A stretch of 64,000 bases of DNA, from positions 62,001 through 126,000 of the forward strand of contig NZ_RDQM01000002.1 in assembly GCF_003703475.1 (NCBI RefSeq), in the 5' to 3' direction. Within the stretch, counting starts at the first letter, position 1; each line of letters starts with the position of its first letter. The translations under genes and the position numbers were made by a program. The notes below the pieces were generated by a model that did not search any database, had not been told where the DNA came from, and saw only the letters and a program-made list of their open reading frames with translations. The stretch is from Allofranklinella schreckenbergeri (GTDB lineage Bacteria > Pseudomonadota > Gammaproteobacteria > Burkholderiales > Burkholderiaceae_C). Shown piece by piece: positions 45,692 to 54,940 of the stretch.

Positions 45692-48600
45692 TCAGTGTTG
45701 GCTGGAGTGTTCGACGTGCTTGGGCGCGTCGGCAGGCTCGTCCATCCAGTCGATCTTGCTCATCTTGCGAACGATCACCCACTCGTCACGGTTGCAGCCC
45801 ACCGTGCCGTAGTAGTTGAAGCCGTAAGCAAGCTGGGCATAGCCGCCAATCATGTGGGTGGGGTTGAGCACGGCTTTGGTGACGGAGTTGTGAATACCGC
45901 CACGGATGCCGGTGCTTTCGGCTACCGGGGTGTGCACCAGTTTTTCCTGTGCGTGGTACATCAGGATCATGGTTTCAGGGATGCGCTGGCTGACGATCAC
46001 ACGGCAGGCGATGGCGCCGTTGGTGTTGAACACCTCTACCCAGTCGTTATCCACCAAACCGGCTCTTTGTGCATCGGCTTCGGAGATCCACACGTGCGGG
46101 CCGCCGCGCGAGAGCGTGAGCATGCGCAGGTTTTCCGAGTACGTGCTGTGGATGCCCCATTTCTGGTGCGGGGTGAGGAAGTTGAGCGTGATTTCGGGGT
46201 TGCCGTTGGGCTTTTTGCCCAGCAGTTTTTGCGTCGTCTTGGTGTCCACCGCAGGGCGGTACACGCAGAAGTCGGCGCCGAAATCGCGCATCCACTTGTG
46301 GTCTTGGTAGAACTGTTGGCGGCCTGTGAGCGTGCGCCATGGGATCAGCTCATGCACGTTGGTGTAACCGGCGTTGTAGCAAACGGTTTCGCTCTCCACG
46401 CCCGACCAGATGGGCGAGGTGACGATCTTGCGTGGCTGGGCCACGATGTCGTGGAAGCGAATTTGCGTGTGCTCGCTGGAAGCAATCAAATGCGTATGGT
46501 CGCGTCCGGTGGCTTTGCCCAGCGCTTGCCAGGCTTTCATGGCCACGTGGCCGTTGGTTTCCGGCGCCAGCGTCAAAATCATTTCGGCAGCGTCAATGGC
46601 TGTGTCGATTTTGGGCTGGCCTTTGCCTGCGCCTTCGGGCTGCACGCCGTTGAGTTTGCGCAGGTATTCCACCTCATGCTTGGTATCCCAAGCCATGCCT
46701 TTGCCGTTGTTGTTGACTTTTTCCAGCAACGGGCCGACAGAGGTGAATTTTTCGTAGATGGCGCCATAGTCGCGTTCGACCACCGTCATGGCAGGCATGG
46801 TCTTGCCGGGGATGGGGTCGCACTCGCCGAGCTTCCAGTCCTTGGGGTCGAAGGGCTGGCCCATTTCCTGCGGACTGTCGTGCATCAGCGGGGTCAGCAC
46901 CAGGTCTTTGCGTACACCAAGGTAATCCTTGGCCAACTCGCTGAATTTCTTGGCCAGGCCCTTGTAAATCTCCCAGTCCGAACGGCTCTGCCACAGCGGC
47001 TGCACGGCTTCGGTGAGCGGGTGGATGAAGGGGTGCATGTCGGAGGTGTTGAGATCGTCTTTCTCGTACCAGGTAGCGGTGGGGAAGATCACGTCCGCAT
47101 ACAGGCAGGTGGTGTTCATGCGGAAGTCCAGCAGCGTGAACAAGTCCAGCTTGCCTTCGACGGCAGGGCGCACCTTGACTTCGACTGGCTTGATGCAATC
47201 GGCCTCATCGCTCATTAGGCCGCTTTGCGTGCCCAGCAGGTACTTGAGCAGGTATTCCGTGCCTTTGCCCGAAGAACCCAACAGGTTGGAGCGCCAGATG
47301 AACATGTTGCGCGGGAAGTTCTTGGGGTTGTCCGGGTCTTCGCACGACATGTGCAGCGAGCCCTCTTTCAGCCCCTTGACCACGTATTCCACGGGATCCA
47401 TGCCAGCGGCGGCGGCCTGGTCGGTCAAATCCAGTGGGTTGGTTTCCAACTGCGGCGCACTGGGCAACCAGCCCATGCGCTCGGCCTTGGCGTTGTAGTC
47501 GATCATGGCCATGCGGCGCATGCTGTTGTCCGCATTGCGGTTGAGCAACTCATCGGCGCTGAGCTTTTCGTGGCGCCACTGACTGGAGTGGGCGTACCAG
47601 AACGAGGTGCCGTTCATCTGCCGCACGGGGCGATGCCAGTCGGTGGCAAACGCCAGCGGCAACCAGCCCGATTGAGGGCGCAGCTTTTCCTGGCCCACGT
47701 AATGGCACCAGCCGCCGCCGGATTTGCCGATGGAGCCGACCATCATCAGCATGTTGATGATGCCGCGGTAGTTCATGTCCAGGTAATACCAGTGGTTCAC
47801 GCCAGCGCCCAGGATCACCATGCTGCGGCCCTGTGTGTCGTGTGCGTTCTGGGCGAACTCGCGCGCCACCTGAATCACCAGCTCGGGTTTGACGCCAGTG
47901 TGCTTTTCCTGCCACTTGGGCGTGTAGGGCTTGTCGTCGTAGTAATCCTTGGCGACGTTGTCGTCGTCCAGGCCGTGGTCAACGCCGTATTGCGCCACCA
48001 GCAAGTCGAACACGGTGGCCACCAGTTGTTCGCTGCCATCAGCGAGCCTGACGCGTTTGACGGGCACCTTGCGGTAGAGCATTTCGTCGTGCTCGCCGCC
48101 GTAATAGCCAAAGCCCACGCGCACGATGTCATCGGCGCGGCCTTTGAGCGTCATGGCTGCGCGCACGTCCTTGTCTTGCGCGCGCGTCTCCAGGTTCCAT
48201 TTGCCGCTGCCATCCCAGCGAAAGCCCACGGAGCCGTTGGCGACGGCCAGGCTTTCGGCCAGCTCGTCCCAAATCAGCGTTTTCCATTCCGCATTCTTTT
48301 CTTCGCCCTGGTTGCCTTCCAGTTGCGAGGCGCGCAGGGTGTATTCGGGCACATAGCCTTTTTCATCGGACTTGAGGCACACCAGCACGGGCATATCCGT
48401 GAGGCGGCGGCAGTAGTCCTGGAAGTAGTCCGAGGGGTTGTCGATGTGGAATTCCTTGAGGATCACATGCCCCATGGCCATTGCCAGTGCAGCATCCGTG
48501 CCTTGGCGCGGGGCCAGCCAGATGTCGCCAAACTTGGCCATTTCGCCAAAGTCGGAGGACACGGCCACCGTCTTCGTGCCTTTGTAGCGAACCTCTGTAT

Positions 48601-49399
48601 AGAAGTGGGCGTCGGGCGTGCGGGTCATGGGCACGTTCGAGCCCCAGACCAGCAGGTAGTTGGAGTTGTACCAATCGGCCGCTTCGGCCACGTCGGTCTG
48701 CTCGCCCCAAGTCTGCGGGCTGGCGGGCGGCAAGTCGCAATACCAGTCGTAGAACGACAGCGGCACACCGCCGATCAGCCCCAGATAGCGCGCGCCCGAG
48801 GCGTAGCTGACCATGGACATGGCCGGAATGGGCGAGAAGCCGATCACACGGTCAGGCCCGTAATTCTTGATGGTGTAGGCGTTGGCAGCGGCCACCATTT
48901 CATAGGCTTCGTCCCAGTTGGTGCGCACGAAGCCGCCCATGCCGCGCTGCGTCTTGTAGGACTTGGCGCGTTCGGGGTCTTCCACAATCCAGGCCCAGGC
49001 CTCAATGGGGGACATGGTTTTGCGCGCCTGGCGCCACAGTTCGGCCAGTGCGCCGCGCATCATGGGGTATTTGATGCGCTGGGCGGAATAGACGTACCAG
49101 CTATAAGAGGCCCCGCGTGGGCAGCCGCGCGGCTCGTGGTTGGGCAGATCGGGGCGCGTGCGCGGGTAGTCGGTCTGCTGGGTTTCCCAAGTGATGATGC
49201 CGTTCTTGACGTAAATCTTCCAACTGCACGAGCCGGTGCAGTTCACGCCGTGGGTGGAGCGGGCCACCTTGTCGTGCTGCCAGCGGCTGCGGTAGGCGTT
49301 CTCCCATTGCCGATCCTCGCCGACGAGCACGCCGTGGCCGTCGGAAAAGGGTTCATGTCGTCTTTTGAAAAACGTGAGGCGGTCCAGAAAGTGACTCAT
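45692..49399 (-). CDS. narG: Respiratory nitrate reductase alpha subunit NarG
   Basis: 1235 residues from ATG 49399 (MSHFLDRLTFFKRR). The N-terminal FS0 cluster is bound by one His and three Cys: HGVNCTGSCSWKIYVKNG, then RGCPRGASYSW. The molybdenum ligand Asp lies in the WYCDLPPASPQTWGEQTD region, and the Mo-bis-MGD binding motifs follow (VWGSNVPMTRTPDAHF; GAGVNHWYY). The C-terminal half aligns with NarG around AMKAWQALGKATGRDHTHLI. It reduces nitrate to nitrite on the cytoplasmic face. No Tat leader is present, only the vestigial one of the family. First gene of a seven-gene leftward operon. Confidence 0.97.
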   Translation of the reverse strand: MSHFLDRLTFFKRRHEPFSDGHGVLVGEDRQWENAYRSRWQHDKVARSTHGVNCTGSCSWKIYVKNGIITWETQQTDYPRTRPDLPNHEPRGCPRGASYSWYVYSAQRIKYPMMRGALAELWRQARKTMSPIEAWAWIVEDPERAKSYKTQRGMGGFVRTNWDEAYEMVAAANAYTIKNYGPDRVIGFSPIPAMSMVSYASGARYLGLIGGVPLSFYDWYCDLPPASPQTWGEQTDVAEAADWYNSNYLLVWGSNVPMTRTPDAHFYTEVRYKGTKTVAVSSDFGEMAKFGDIWLAPRQGTDAALAMAMGHVILKEFHIDNPSDYFQDYCRRLTDMPVLVCLKSDEKGYVPEYTLRASQLEGNQGEEKNAEWKTLIWDELAESLAVANGSVGFRWDGSGKWNLETRAQDKDVRAAMTLKGRADDIVRVGFGYYGGEHDEMLYRKVPVKRVRLADGSEQLVATVFDLLVAQYGVDHGLDDDNVAKDYYDDKPYTPKWQEKHTGVKPELVIQVAREFAQNAHDTQGRSMVILGAGVNHWYYLDMNYRGIINMLMMVGSIGKSGGGWCHYVGQEKLRPQSGWLPLAFATDWHRPVRQMNGTSFWYAHSSQWRHEKLSADELLNRNADNSMRRMAMIDYNAKAERMGWLPSAPQLETNPLDLTDQAAAAGMDPVEYVVKGLKEGSLHMSCEDPDNPKNFPRNMFIWRSNLLGSSGKGTEYLLKYLLGTQSGLMSDEADCIKPVEVKVRPAVEGKLDLFTLLDFRMNTTCLYADVIFPTATWYEKDDLNTSDMHPFIHPLTEAVQPLWQSRSDWEIYKGLAKKFSELAKDYLGVRKDLVLTPLMHDSPQEMGQPFDPKDWKLGECDPIPGKTMPAMTVVERDYGAIYEKFTSVGPLLEKVNNNGKGMAWDTKHEVEYLRKLNGVQPEGAGKGQPKIDTAIDAAEMILTLAPETNGHVAMKAWQALGKATGRDHTHLIASSEHTQIRFHDIVAQPRKIVTSPIWSGVESETVCYNAGYTNVHELIPWRTLTGRQQFYQDHKWMRDFGADFCVYRPAVDTKTTQKLLGKKPNGNPEITLNFLTPHQKWGIHSTYSENLRMLTLSRGGPHVWISEADAQRAGLVDNDWVEVFNTNGAIACRVIVSQRIPETMILMYHAQEKLVHTPVAESTGIRGGIHNSVTKAVLNPTHMIGGYAQLAYGFNYYGTVGCNRDEWVIVRKMSKIDWMDEPADAPKHVEHSSQH

Positions 49400-49528
49400 T
49401 GTGTTTTCTCCATGCACGCCAGAAGATCTGGCTTGGGGCTGCTCTGATGGCTATTGAAGCAAGGTGGACTGTAGAAGCCTTGCTCGCAACAAACCATTGC
49501 CCAGTGGCACAGGTTGCGGCAATCAAAG

Positions 49529-49551
49529 TAGCTAGTCACTCTGGCGGGGCG
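49529..49551 (-). promoter_or_regulatory. Motif shared with the narK1 upstream region
   Basis: TAGCTAGTCAC then TCTGGCGGGGCG, about 130 bp before the narG start. The same two blocks, with a different spacer, occur before narK1 at 16921. A common regulatory site is inferred from position. Confidence 0.35.
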
Positions 49552-49656
49552 TGCGCATACCAGCGCCGCGATGCAGTTGGCGCATGCACTTCATGTCGAC
49601 CTGCCCGCCAAGGTCGTCATTCAAGCTTTGCAGCTCTGTAGTGCGTCCGAGATGAT

Positions 49657-49728
49657 TTGCACATCAAAGGAAAATTGATCGTCTGATAGACATGCCTAAA
49701 AGGATAGATTTCTTTTCCTTTGATTAGT
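49657..49728 (-). repeat. AT-rich palindromic element, copy 14a
   Basis: Starts GCACATCAAAGGAAAATTG and ends TTTCTTTTCCTTTGATTAG. The reverse core reads CTTTTAGGCATGTC. The ends pair over CAAAGGAAAA / TTTTCCTTTG. First of a neighbouring pair between narG and the ABC binding protein. Confidence 0.75.
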
Positions 49729-49745
49729 TTTTTTCGGAAGTCTTT

Positions 49746-49821
49746 GAATTTCCGGCAAAGGAAATTCCACTACTTGACTGCGTTGCCGAAAAGTGCAGAT
49801 TTTCTTTCCTTTGATTTGGAA
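49746..49821 (-). repeat. AT-rich palindromic element, copy 14b
   Basis: Left end TTTCCGGCAAAGGAAATTCC and right end TTTTCTTTCCTTTGATTTGG. The reverse core reads CACTTTTCGGCAACG. It lies 18 bp from copy 14a in the same orientation. Confidence 0.7.
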
Positions 49822-49969
49822 TTTGGGTGTGGGTGAGGTTGTGGGGCGCTTTTGCCCTGCGGCCGGGTAAGCCCATCAGCGGCGATAGCGGCTTTTACGC
49901 TCTTCTGGTTGTGTTTTCAGTTACGATCCGCCTCTTTGCCCCACAGACCCACAGCCCAAGGAGCTCTAC

Positions 49970-50947
49970 ATGCACGCATCATCCACCCGTCGCCATTTGC
50001 TCAACGCCACTGCGGCCGCCCTGTTGGGGTTTGGCTTGTTGGCAGGCGCGCAGGCGCAAGTCAAATCCGTGGCCGTGACGGCCATCGTTGAACACCCTTC
50101 GCTGGATGCGATCCGCGATGGCGTGAAGGCGGTACTGGAGGAAAACGGCTTCAAGGGCGACAAGCTCAAGTGGCAATACCAAAGCGCCCAGGGCAACACC
50201 GCCACGGCTGCGCAAATCGCGCGCAAATTCATTGGCGAAAAACCTGATGTGATCGTGCCCATCGCCACGCCTTCGGCCCAAGCTGTTGTCTCGGCCACCA
50301 AAGAGATTGCCGTGGTGTATTCGGGCGTGACCGACCCTGTCGCGGCGCAACTGGTGAAAAGCATGGACGCCAGCGGCACCAACGTCACCGGCGTGTCGGA
50401 CGCCGTGGCCTTGGCCGACCAAATCGAGCTGATCAAGAAAATCGTGCCCAATGCCAAGCGCGTGGGCATGGTTTACAACCCAGGCGAGGCCAATTCGGTT
50501 TCCGTGGCGCAAGAACTCAAGCGCCTGCTGCCCCAGTACGGCCTGGAGCTGGTGGAGTCCAACGCGCCGCGCACGGTGGACATCACCGCCGCCACACGCA
50601 ACTTGGTGGGCAAGGTCGATGTGATCTACACCAACTCCGACAACAACGTTTTCTCCGCGCTGGAGGCGCTGATCAAGGTCGCCAACGAGGCCAAGATCCC
50701 CGTGATCTCCTCGGTGACGGACGCCGTCAAGCGCGGCGCCACAGCAGCGCTAGGAATTGACTATTACGACCTGGGCCGCCAAAGCGGCCAGATGGTGGTG
50801 CGCATCCTCAACGGTGAGAAACCCGGCGCCATCCCCTCTGAAACGGGCAAGAAGCTGGAGCTGTTCATCAACCCGGGCGCAGCCAAGAACCAGGGCGCGA
50901 CCCTGCCTGAAGACTTGGTCAAGTCGGCCAAGGAAGTGGTGCAGTAA
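49970..50947 (+). CDS. TrpX-type ABC transporter substrate-binding protein, first copy
   Basis: 325 residues. A twin-arginine-free signal peptide (about 1-28, ending AQAQV) leads to a type I periplasmic-binding fold of the ABC_sub_bind family, with VAVTAIVEHPSLDAIRDG, QGNTATAAQIARKFIGEKPD, ATPSAQAVVSATKEIAVVYSGVTDP (given in parts) and MVYNPGEANS. Family members are linked to tryptophan or other hydrophobic amino acid and nucleoside uptake. AAGGAG lies 6 bases before the ATG. A second, closely similar copy follows after 30 bp, and the permease and ATPase lie downstream. Confidence 0.9.
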   Translation: MHASSTRRHLLNATAAALLGFGLLAGAQAQVKSVAVTAIVEHPSLDAIRDGVKAVLEENGFKGDKLKWQYQSAQGNTATAAQIARKFIGEKPDVIVPIATPSAQAVVSATKEIAVVYSGVTDPVAAQLVKSMDASGTNVTGVSDAVALADQIELIKKIVPNAKRVGMVYNPGEANSVSVAQELKRLLPQYGLELVESNAPRTVDITAATRNLVGKVDVIYTNSDNNVFSALEALIKVANEAKIPVISSVTDAVKRGATAALGIDYYDLGRQSGQMVVRILNGEKPGAIPSETGKKLELFINPGAAKNQGATLPEDLVKSAKEVVQ

Positions 50948-50977
50948 GCCCATCAAGGGCAACAAGGAGACAACACG

Positions 50978-51967
50978 ATGATTCAAAAGACTTTTCTGAC
51001 CTCGGTCACGCGCCGCGCCGTGCTGTGCACGGCTGCTGCGGCTGCATTGCTGGGCACCACGGCGACGGCCTACGCGCAAAGCCACTCCGTGGCCGTTACG
51101 GCAATCGTGGAACATCCCGCGCTGGATGCCGTTCGCGATGGTGCCAAGGCGGCGCTGGAGGCTGCTGGCTTTTCCGGCGATCAGCTCAAGTGGCAGTACC
51201 AAAGCGCCCAAGGCAACACCGCTACGGCTGCGCAGATTGCGCGCAAATTCATTGGTGAAAAGCCCAGCGCCATCATCGCCATCGCCACGCCGTCGGCCCA
51301 GGCGGTCGTTGCCGCGACGAAGGACATTCCTGTGGTGTACGCCGCCGTGACCGATCCCGTGGCAGCGCAACTGGTCAAGAGCTGGGAGCCTGCCGGCGGC
51401 AACGTCACCGGCGTGTCGGACGCCCTGGAGCTGGAAGACCAGATCGCGCTGATCAAGAAAATCGTGCCCAATGCCAAGCGCGTGGGCATTGTCTACAACC
51501 CCGGCGAAGCCAACTCCAACGCCGTGGCCGAACAGCTCAAGCAAGTGCTGCCCAAGCACGGCATGGAACTGGTGGAGTCCAGCGCGCCGCGCACGGTGGA
51601 TGTGACCTCGGCCGCGCGCAAGCTCGCTGGTAAGGTGGACGTGATTTACACCAACACGGACAACAACGTGATCTCTGCCTACGAGGCCCTGGCCAAGGTT
51701 GCCAACGAAGCCAAGATCCCCCTGATCGCCTCCGATACCGAGGCGGTGCGCCGTGGTGCGATTGCCGCTTTGGGCGTGGACTACAAAGTCATTGGCCGCC
51801 AAACGGGCGAGTTGGTGGCCCGCATCCTCAAGGGTGAAAAGCCTGGCGACATCGCTTCGCAGCGCGCGGCCAGCCTGGAGCTGTTTGTCAGCACCAAGGC
51901 CGCAGCGGCGCAAGGCGTGACTTTGTCCCAGGAGCTGATCCAGTCTGCCAAGGAAGTGATCCAGTAA
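50978..51967 (+). CDS. TrpX-type ABC transporter substrate-binding protein, second copy
   Basis: 329 residues, a tandem paralogue of the previous gene with the same motifs and long identical stretches (LKWQYQSAQGNTATAAQIAR, IKKIVPNAKRVG, YNPGEAN). The signal peptide ends TATAYAQSH, preceded by RRAVLCTAAAAALLG. Differences cluster in the ligand-facing segments, for example WEPAGG for MDASGT and DTEAVRRGAIAALGVDYK for VTDAVKRGATAALGIDYY, so the two may bind different ligands or affinities. AAGGAG lies before its ATG. It is cotranscribed with the permease. Confidence 0.9.
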   Translation: MIQKTFLTSVTRRAVLCTAAAAALLGTTATAYAQSHSVAVTAIVEHPALDAVRDGAKAALEAAGFSGDQLKWQYQSAQGNTATAAQIARKFIGEKPSAIIAIATPSAQAVVAATKDIPVVYAAVTDPVAAQLVKSWEPAGGNVTGVSDALELEDQIALIKKIVPNAKRVGIVYNPGEANSNAVAEQLKQVLPKHGMELVESSAPRTVDVTSAARKLAGKVDVIYTNTDNNVISAYEALAKVANEAKIPLIASDTEAVRRGAIAALGVDYKVIGRQTGELVARILKGEKPGDIASQRAASLELFVSTKAAAAQGVTLSQELIQSAKEVIQ

Positions 51968-52016
51968 TGGCTTGCTTGGCCCCGCTTCCCGGCACAAGGG
52001 GATAGTGGGTCGTGTT

Positions 52017-52037
52017 GCGGGCGCGTTGAGCGCCCGC
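52017..52037 (+). other. GC-rich hairpin between the second binding protein and its permease
   Basis: A perfect 8 bp stem GCGGGCGC / GCGCCCGC with loop GTTGA and no T-run. In the 167 bp gap it may stabilise the upstream mRNA and allow more binding protein than permease. Confidence 0.4.
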
Positions 52038-52134
52038 TGGCGCATGCGCGCCGTCCCAGGGTGGGGCTTGAGAGCAATCACCGCCTCCCCCCTGTTTCCG
52101 TTTTCAGACGTCATCGTTTTCATCACACCGCGAC

Positions 52135-53022
52135 ATGTCCTTCTACGCATTCATGGGCGCCATGGAAATCGGGCTGATTTTTGGCCTGGTCGCCCTGGGC
52201 GTGTTGATTTCCTTCCGAATCCTCAACTTCCCCGACCTCACGGTAGATGGCTCCTTCCCGCTGGGCGGCGCCGTGGCGGCGATCCTGATTGCCAATGGGC
52301 GAGATCCCTTCATTGCCACGGCCCTTGCGGCTGCAGCGGGGGCGGCTGCGGGGTTTATCACGGGATGGCTGAACGTACGCTTGAAGATCATGGATCTGCT
52401 CGCGGGCATTTTGATGATGGGGGCGCTGTACTCCATCAACCTGCGCGTGATGGGGCGGCCCAACGTCCCGCTGATCAGCGAGCCGACGGTTTTCAGCGTG
52501 CTGATGCCGGGCTGGCAGCCCGAATACATTGAAAAACCGCTGATCCTCCTGGTCATCGTGCTGCTGTGCAAGTTGCTGCTGGATGCGTATTTCTCCACCG
52601 AGCGCGGTCTGGCCATGCGCGCCACAGGTGCCAACGCCCGCATGGCCAGCGCCCAGGGCGTGGCCACCAACCGGGCCAAGCTGGTGGGGCTGGCTATTTC
52701 CAACGCGCTGGTGGCTTTGGGCGGGGCCTTGTTTGCGCAAAGCCAAGGCGGGGCCGATATCTCCATGGGGATTGGCACCATCGTGATTGGCTTGGCTGCC
52801 GTCATCATCGGCGAGAGCGTACTGCCCTCGCGGCGCATCCTCTGGGCGACCCTGGCGGTGGTGATTGGCGCGGTGCTCTACCGCTTGTTCATCGCCTTGG
52901 CGCTGGAGAGTGGAGAGTGGACGGGCCTGCAATCGCAGGACTTGAACCTGATTGCCTCTGCCTTGGTAGTGCTGGTGCTGGTGCTGCCGCTGATCAAGCG
53001 CGGCCTGCGCTCGCGCAAGTGA
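52135..53022 (+). CDS. TrpY-type ABC transporter permease
   Basis: 295 residues, about nine hydrophobic helices of the branched-chain/ribose-type permease fold. Recognisable parts are FRILNFPDLTVDGSFPLGGAVAA near the N-terminus, ILMMGALYSINLRVMGRPNVPL, the EAA-like RATGANARMASAQGVATNRAK loop that contacts the ATPase (given as ATGANARMASAQG), and a C-terminal SQDLNLIASALVVLVLVLPL helix. The gene is third in the operon. ATG at 52135 has no strong ribosome-binding site. The substrate follows that of the binding proteins. Confidence 0.88.
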   Translation: MSFYAFMGAMEIGLIFGLVALGVLISFRILNFPDLTVDGSFPLGGAVAAILIANGRDPFIATALAAAAGAAAGFITGWLNVRLKIMDLLAGILMMGALYSINLRVMGRPNVPLISEPTVFSVLMPGWQPEYIEKPLILLVIVLLCKLLLDAYFSTERGLAMRATGANARMASAQGVATNRAKLVGLAISNALVALGGALFAQSQGGADISMGIGTIVIGLAAVIIGESVLPSRRILWATLAVVIGAVLYRLFIALALESGEWTGLQSQDLNLIASALVVLVLVLPLIKRGLRSRK

Positions 53023-53073
53023 CGCAGGCCGCCGAGAACCCTTGTTGAGAAGTCGAACGAGAAGTCGCCAACG

Positions 53074-53868
53074 ATGCTCAAAGCCACCGACCTGCACATC
53101 ACCTTCAACCCCGGCACCCCGATCGAAAACCCCGCCTTGCGCGGGGCGGGGCTGGAAATCCCCTCGGGCCAGTTCGTCTCCGTCATCGGCTCCAACGGCG
53201 CGGGCAAATCCACCTTTCTCAACGCCATCGCAGGCGATGTGATGGTCGATAGCGGGCGCATTGAAATCGATGGCGTGGATGTCACCCACAAACCCGCCTG
53301 GCAGCGCGCCAACATGGTGGCGCGCGTATTCCAAGACCCCATGGCGGGCACTTGCGAAGCCTTGACCATCGAGGAAAACATGGCCCTGGCCATGCGCCGG
53401 GGGCATAAGCGCGGCTTGGCGATGGCTCTGAAGCGCGCTGACCGCGAGCTGTTTCGCGAGCGCCTGGCCAGCCTGGGCCTGGGGCTGGAGAAACGCTTGA
53501 CCGATCGCATCGGCTTGCTCTCTGGCGGCCAACGCCAGGCTGTCAGCCTGCTCATGGCGGCGTTGCAGCCCTCGCGCATCCTGCTGCTTGATGAGCACAC
53601 CGCCGCGCTGGACCCCAAAACCGCTTCCTTCGTGATGGAGCTGACCGCCCGCATCGTGGAGGAAAACCGCCTCACCACCATGATGGTTACGCACAGCATG
53701 CGCCAGGCGCTGGATTACGGCAGCCGCACCGTCATGCTGCACCAGGGCCGCGTGGTGCTCGACGTCAGTGGTCAGCAGCGCCAGGGTATGGACGTGCCGG
53801 ATTTGCTGCATCTGTTCGAGCGCACGCGCGGCGAAGTGCTGGCCGACGATGCCCTGCTGCTCAGTTAA
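53074..53868 (+). CDS. TrpZ-type ABC transporter ATP-binding protein
   Basis: 264 residues. Walker A GSNGAGKS (about 39-46), signature LSGGQRQAVSLLMA, Walker B ILLLDEHTAALD, and switch His in MMVTHSMRQALDYG. The DEHTAALD form (His for Pro) is typical of this TrpZ group. It energises uptake together with the permease and two binding proteins upstream, from which it is separated by 51 bp. After it comes a 165 bp gap with a GC-rich hairpin (GCGGCCT / AGGCCGC) and then yggS. Confidence 0.9.
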   Translation: MLKATDLHITFNPGTPIENPALRGAGLEIPSGQFVSVIGSNGAGKSTFLNAIAGDVMVDSGRIEIDGVDVTHKPAWQRANMVARVFQDPMAGTCEALTIEENMALAMRRGHKRGLAMALKRADRELFRERLASLGLGLEKRLTDRIGLLSGGQRQAVSLLMAALQPSRILLLDEHTAALDPKTASFVMELTARIVEENRLTTMMVTHSMRQALDYGSRTVMLHQGRVVLDVSGQQRQGMDVPDLLHLFERTRGEVLADDALLLS

Positions 53869-54033
53869 GGCGTGGCACGCATCGCAGGGTCCACGCTGCG
53901 CCGGATGCTCGCCGGGCGCATTTCCGGGCCAAGCGGCGGCCTGGCGAAAAGGCCGCGTTGCGATAGCCGCAGGCTTTGCGCCGGTTTTCACGCTTGGCCG
54001 CCTGCCCCATCCCGCTTTCCTTCCCCCTGAGCC

Positions 54034-54801
54034 ATGACTGCGTTCCAGCCCGCCTTGACCGAAGAAGACCTGCGCCGCAACCTGGCGGCCATTCGCGCGC
54101 GCATTGATGCGGCCTGCGCCCGCAGCGGGCGCGACCCGCAGGAAGTGCGCTTGTTGCCCGTGAGCAAAACGGTGGAAGTCGAGCGCCTGCGCCTGGCTTA
54201 TGCCGCCGGTGTGCGCGAGATGGGTGAAAACAAAGTGCAGGAAGCCCACGGCAAATGGCAGGCCATGCGCGAAGCCATGCCCGATTTGCGCTGGTGCCTG
54301 ATTGGCCATTTGCAAACCAACAAAGCCAAGTTCGTGGCCGAATTTGCCAGCGAATTCCACGCGCTCGACAGCCTGCGCGTGGCCCAGGCGCTGGATACGC
54401 GCTTGCAGGCGCTGGGGCGCAGCCTGGACGTGCTGGTGCAGGTCAACACCTCGGGCGAGGCCAGCAAATTCGGCTTGGAGCCGGCCGAAGTGGTGCCATT
54501 TGTGCAGGCCCTGCCGGCGTTTGGCGCGCTCAAGGTGCGCGGGCTGATGACGCTGGCCATGCACACCACCGAAGAGGCCCAGGTGCGCCGCTGCTTCGTG
54601 CTGCTGCGCCAATTGCGCGAACGCTTGCAGCAAGAGACGGCTTATGGCGGCGCCATTGCGCAGCTCTCCATGGGCATGTCGGGCGATTTCGAGTGGGCGG
54701 TGGAAGAAGGCTCGACCACTGTGCGCGTGGGCCAGGCCATCTTCGGCGCGCGCGCACTGCCCGATTCGCATTACTGGCCCGAAGGCAGCGCGCCAGCCTG
54801 A
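54034..54801 (+). CDS. yggS: YggS family pyridoxal-phosphate homeostasis protein
   Basis: 255 residues of the alanine-racemase-like TIM barrel without the second domain. The PLP-binding Lys lies in VRLLPVSKTVEVERLR (about 38-53). Other landmarks are GENKVQEA, WCLIGHLQTNKAKF, VQVNTSGEASKFGL, GLMTLAMHT and SMGMSGDFEWAVEEGSTTVRVG, all intact. It binds PLP without known catalysis and keeps free PLP and amino acid pools balanced. A few residues at the N-terminus are longer than usual. An AT-rich element follows 25 bp after its stop. Confidence 0.94.
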   Translation: MTAFQPALTEEDLRRNLAAIRARIDAACARSGRDPQEVRLLPVSKTVEVERLRLAYAAGVREMGENKVQEAHGKWQAMREAMPDLRWCLIGHLQTNKAKFVAEFASEFHALDSLRVAQALDTRLQALGRSLDVLVQVNTSGEASKFGLEPAEVVPFVQALPAFGALKVRGLMTLAMHTTEEAQVRRCFVLLRQLRERLQQETAYGGAIAQLSMGMSGDFEWAVEEGSTTVRVGQAIFGARALPDSHYWPEGSAPA

Positions 54802-54826
54802 GCAAAAAGGCCTTTGCATGCTTGTA

Positions 54827-54905
54827 ATTACAATTCAAAAAGAAATAAAACAACCATTTTTCGGCATGATGGTATTGAAGTTGAATTCATATTGATATGT
54901 AATTT
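54827..54905 (+). repeat. AT-rich palindromic element, copy 15
   Basis: Begins ATTACAATTCAAAAAGAAATAAAA, core ACCATTTTTCGGCATGATG with GTATTGAAG, ends ATATTGATATGTAAT. The outermost ATTACA/TGTAAT pair extends the terminal arms beyond those of other copies. Confidence 0.8.
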
Positions 54906-54940
54906 GCTGCATTGACCAATGCCGCCGACAACCCGATGCC

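Larger units (their letters stand above)
49400..49969. other. 570 bp divergent intergenic region between narG and the TrpX-type transporter
   Basis: No gene was seen. From left to right it holds the narG leader, a motif shared with the narK1 upstream region at 49529-49551, two AT-rich palindromic elements in a row, and the leader of the first binding-protein gene with AAGGAG at about 49958. A perfect FNR-type palindrome (TTGAT-N4-ATCAA) was looked for by eye and not found; GTTGCGGCAATCAA at about 49513 is an imperfect relative. Confidence 0.6.

Noticed and set aside
49513-49526. Possible FNR site GTTGCGGCAATCAA upstream of narG
   Set aside because: The left half does not fit TTGAT and the spacing is one base short; not strong enough to call.
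52123-54819. 898-residue leftward frame across the ABC transporter and yggS
   Set aside because: Antisense shadow in a high-GC region; the plus strand holds three recognised genes.
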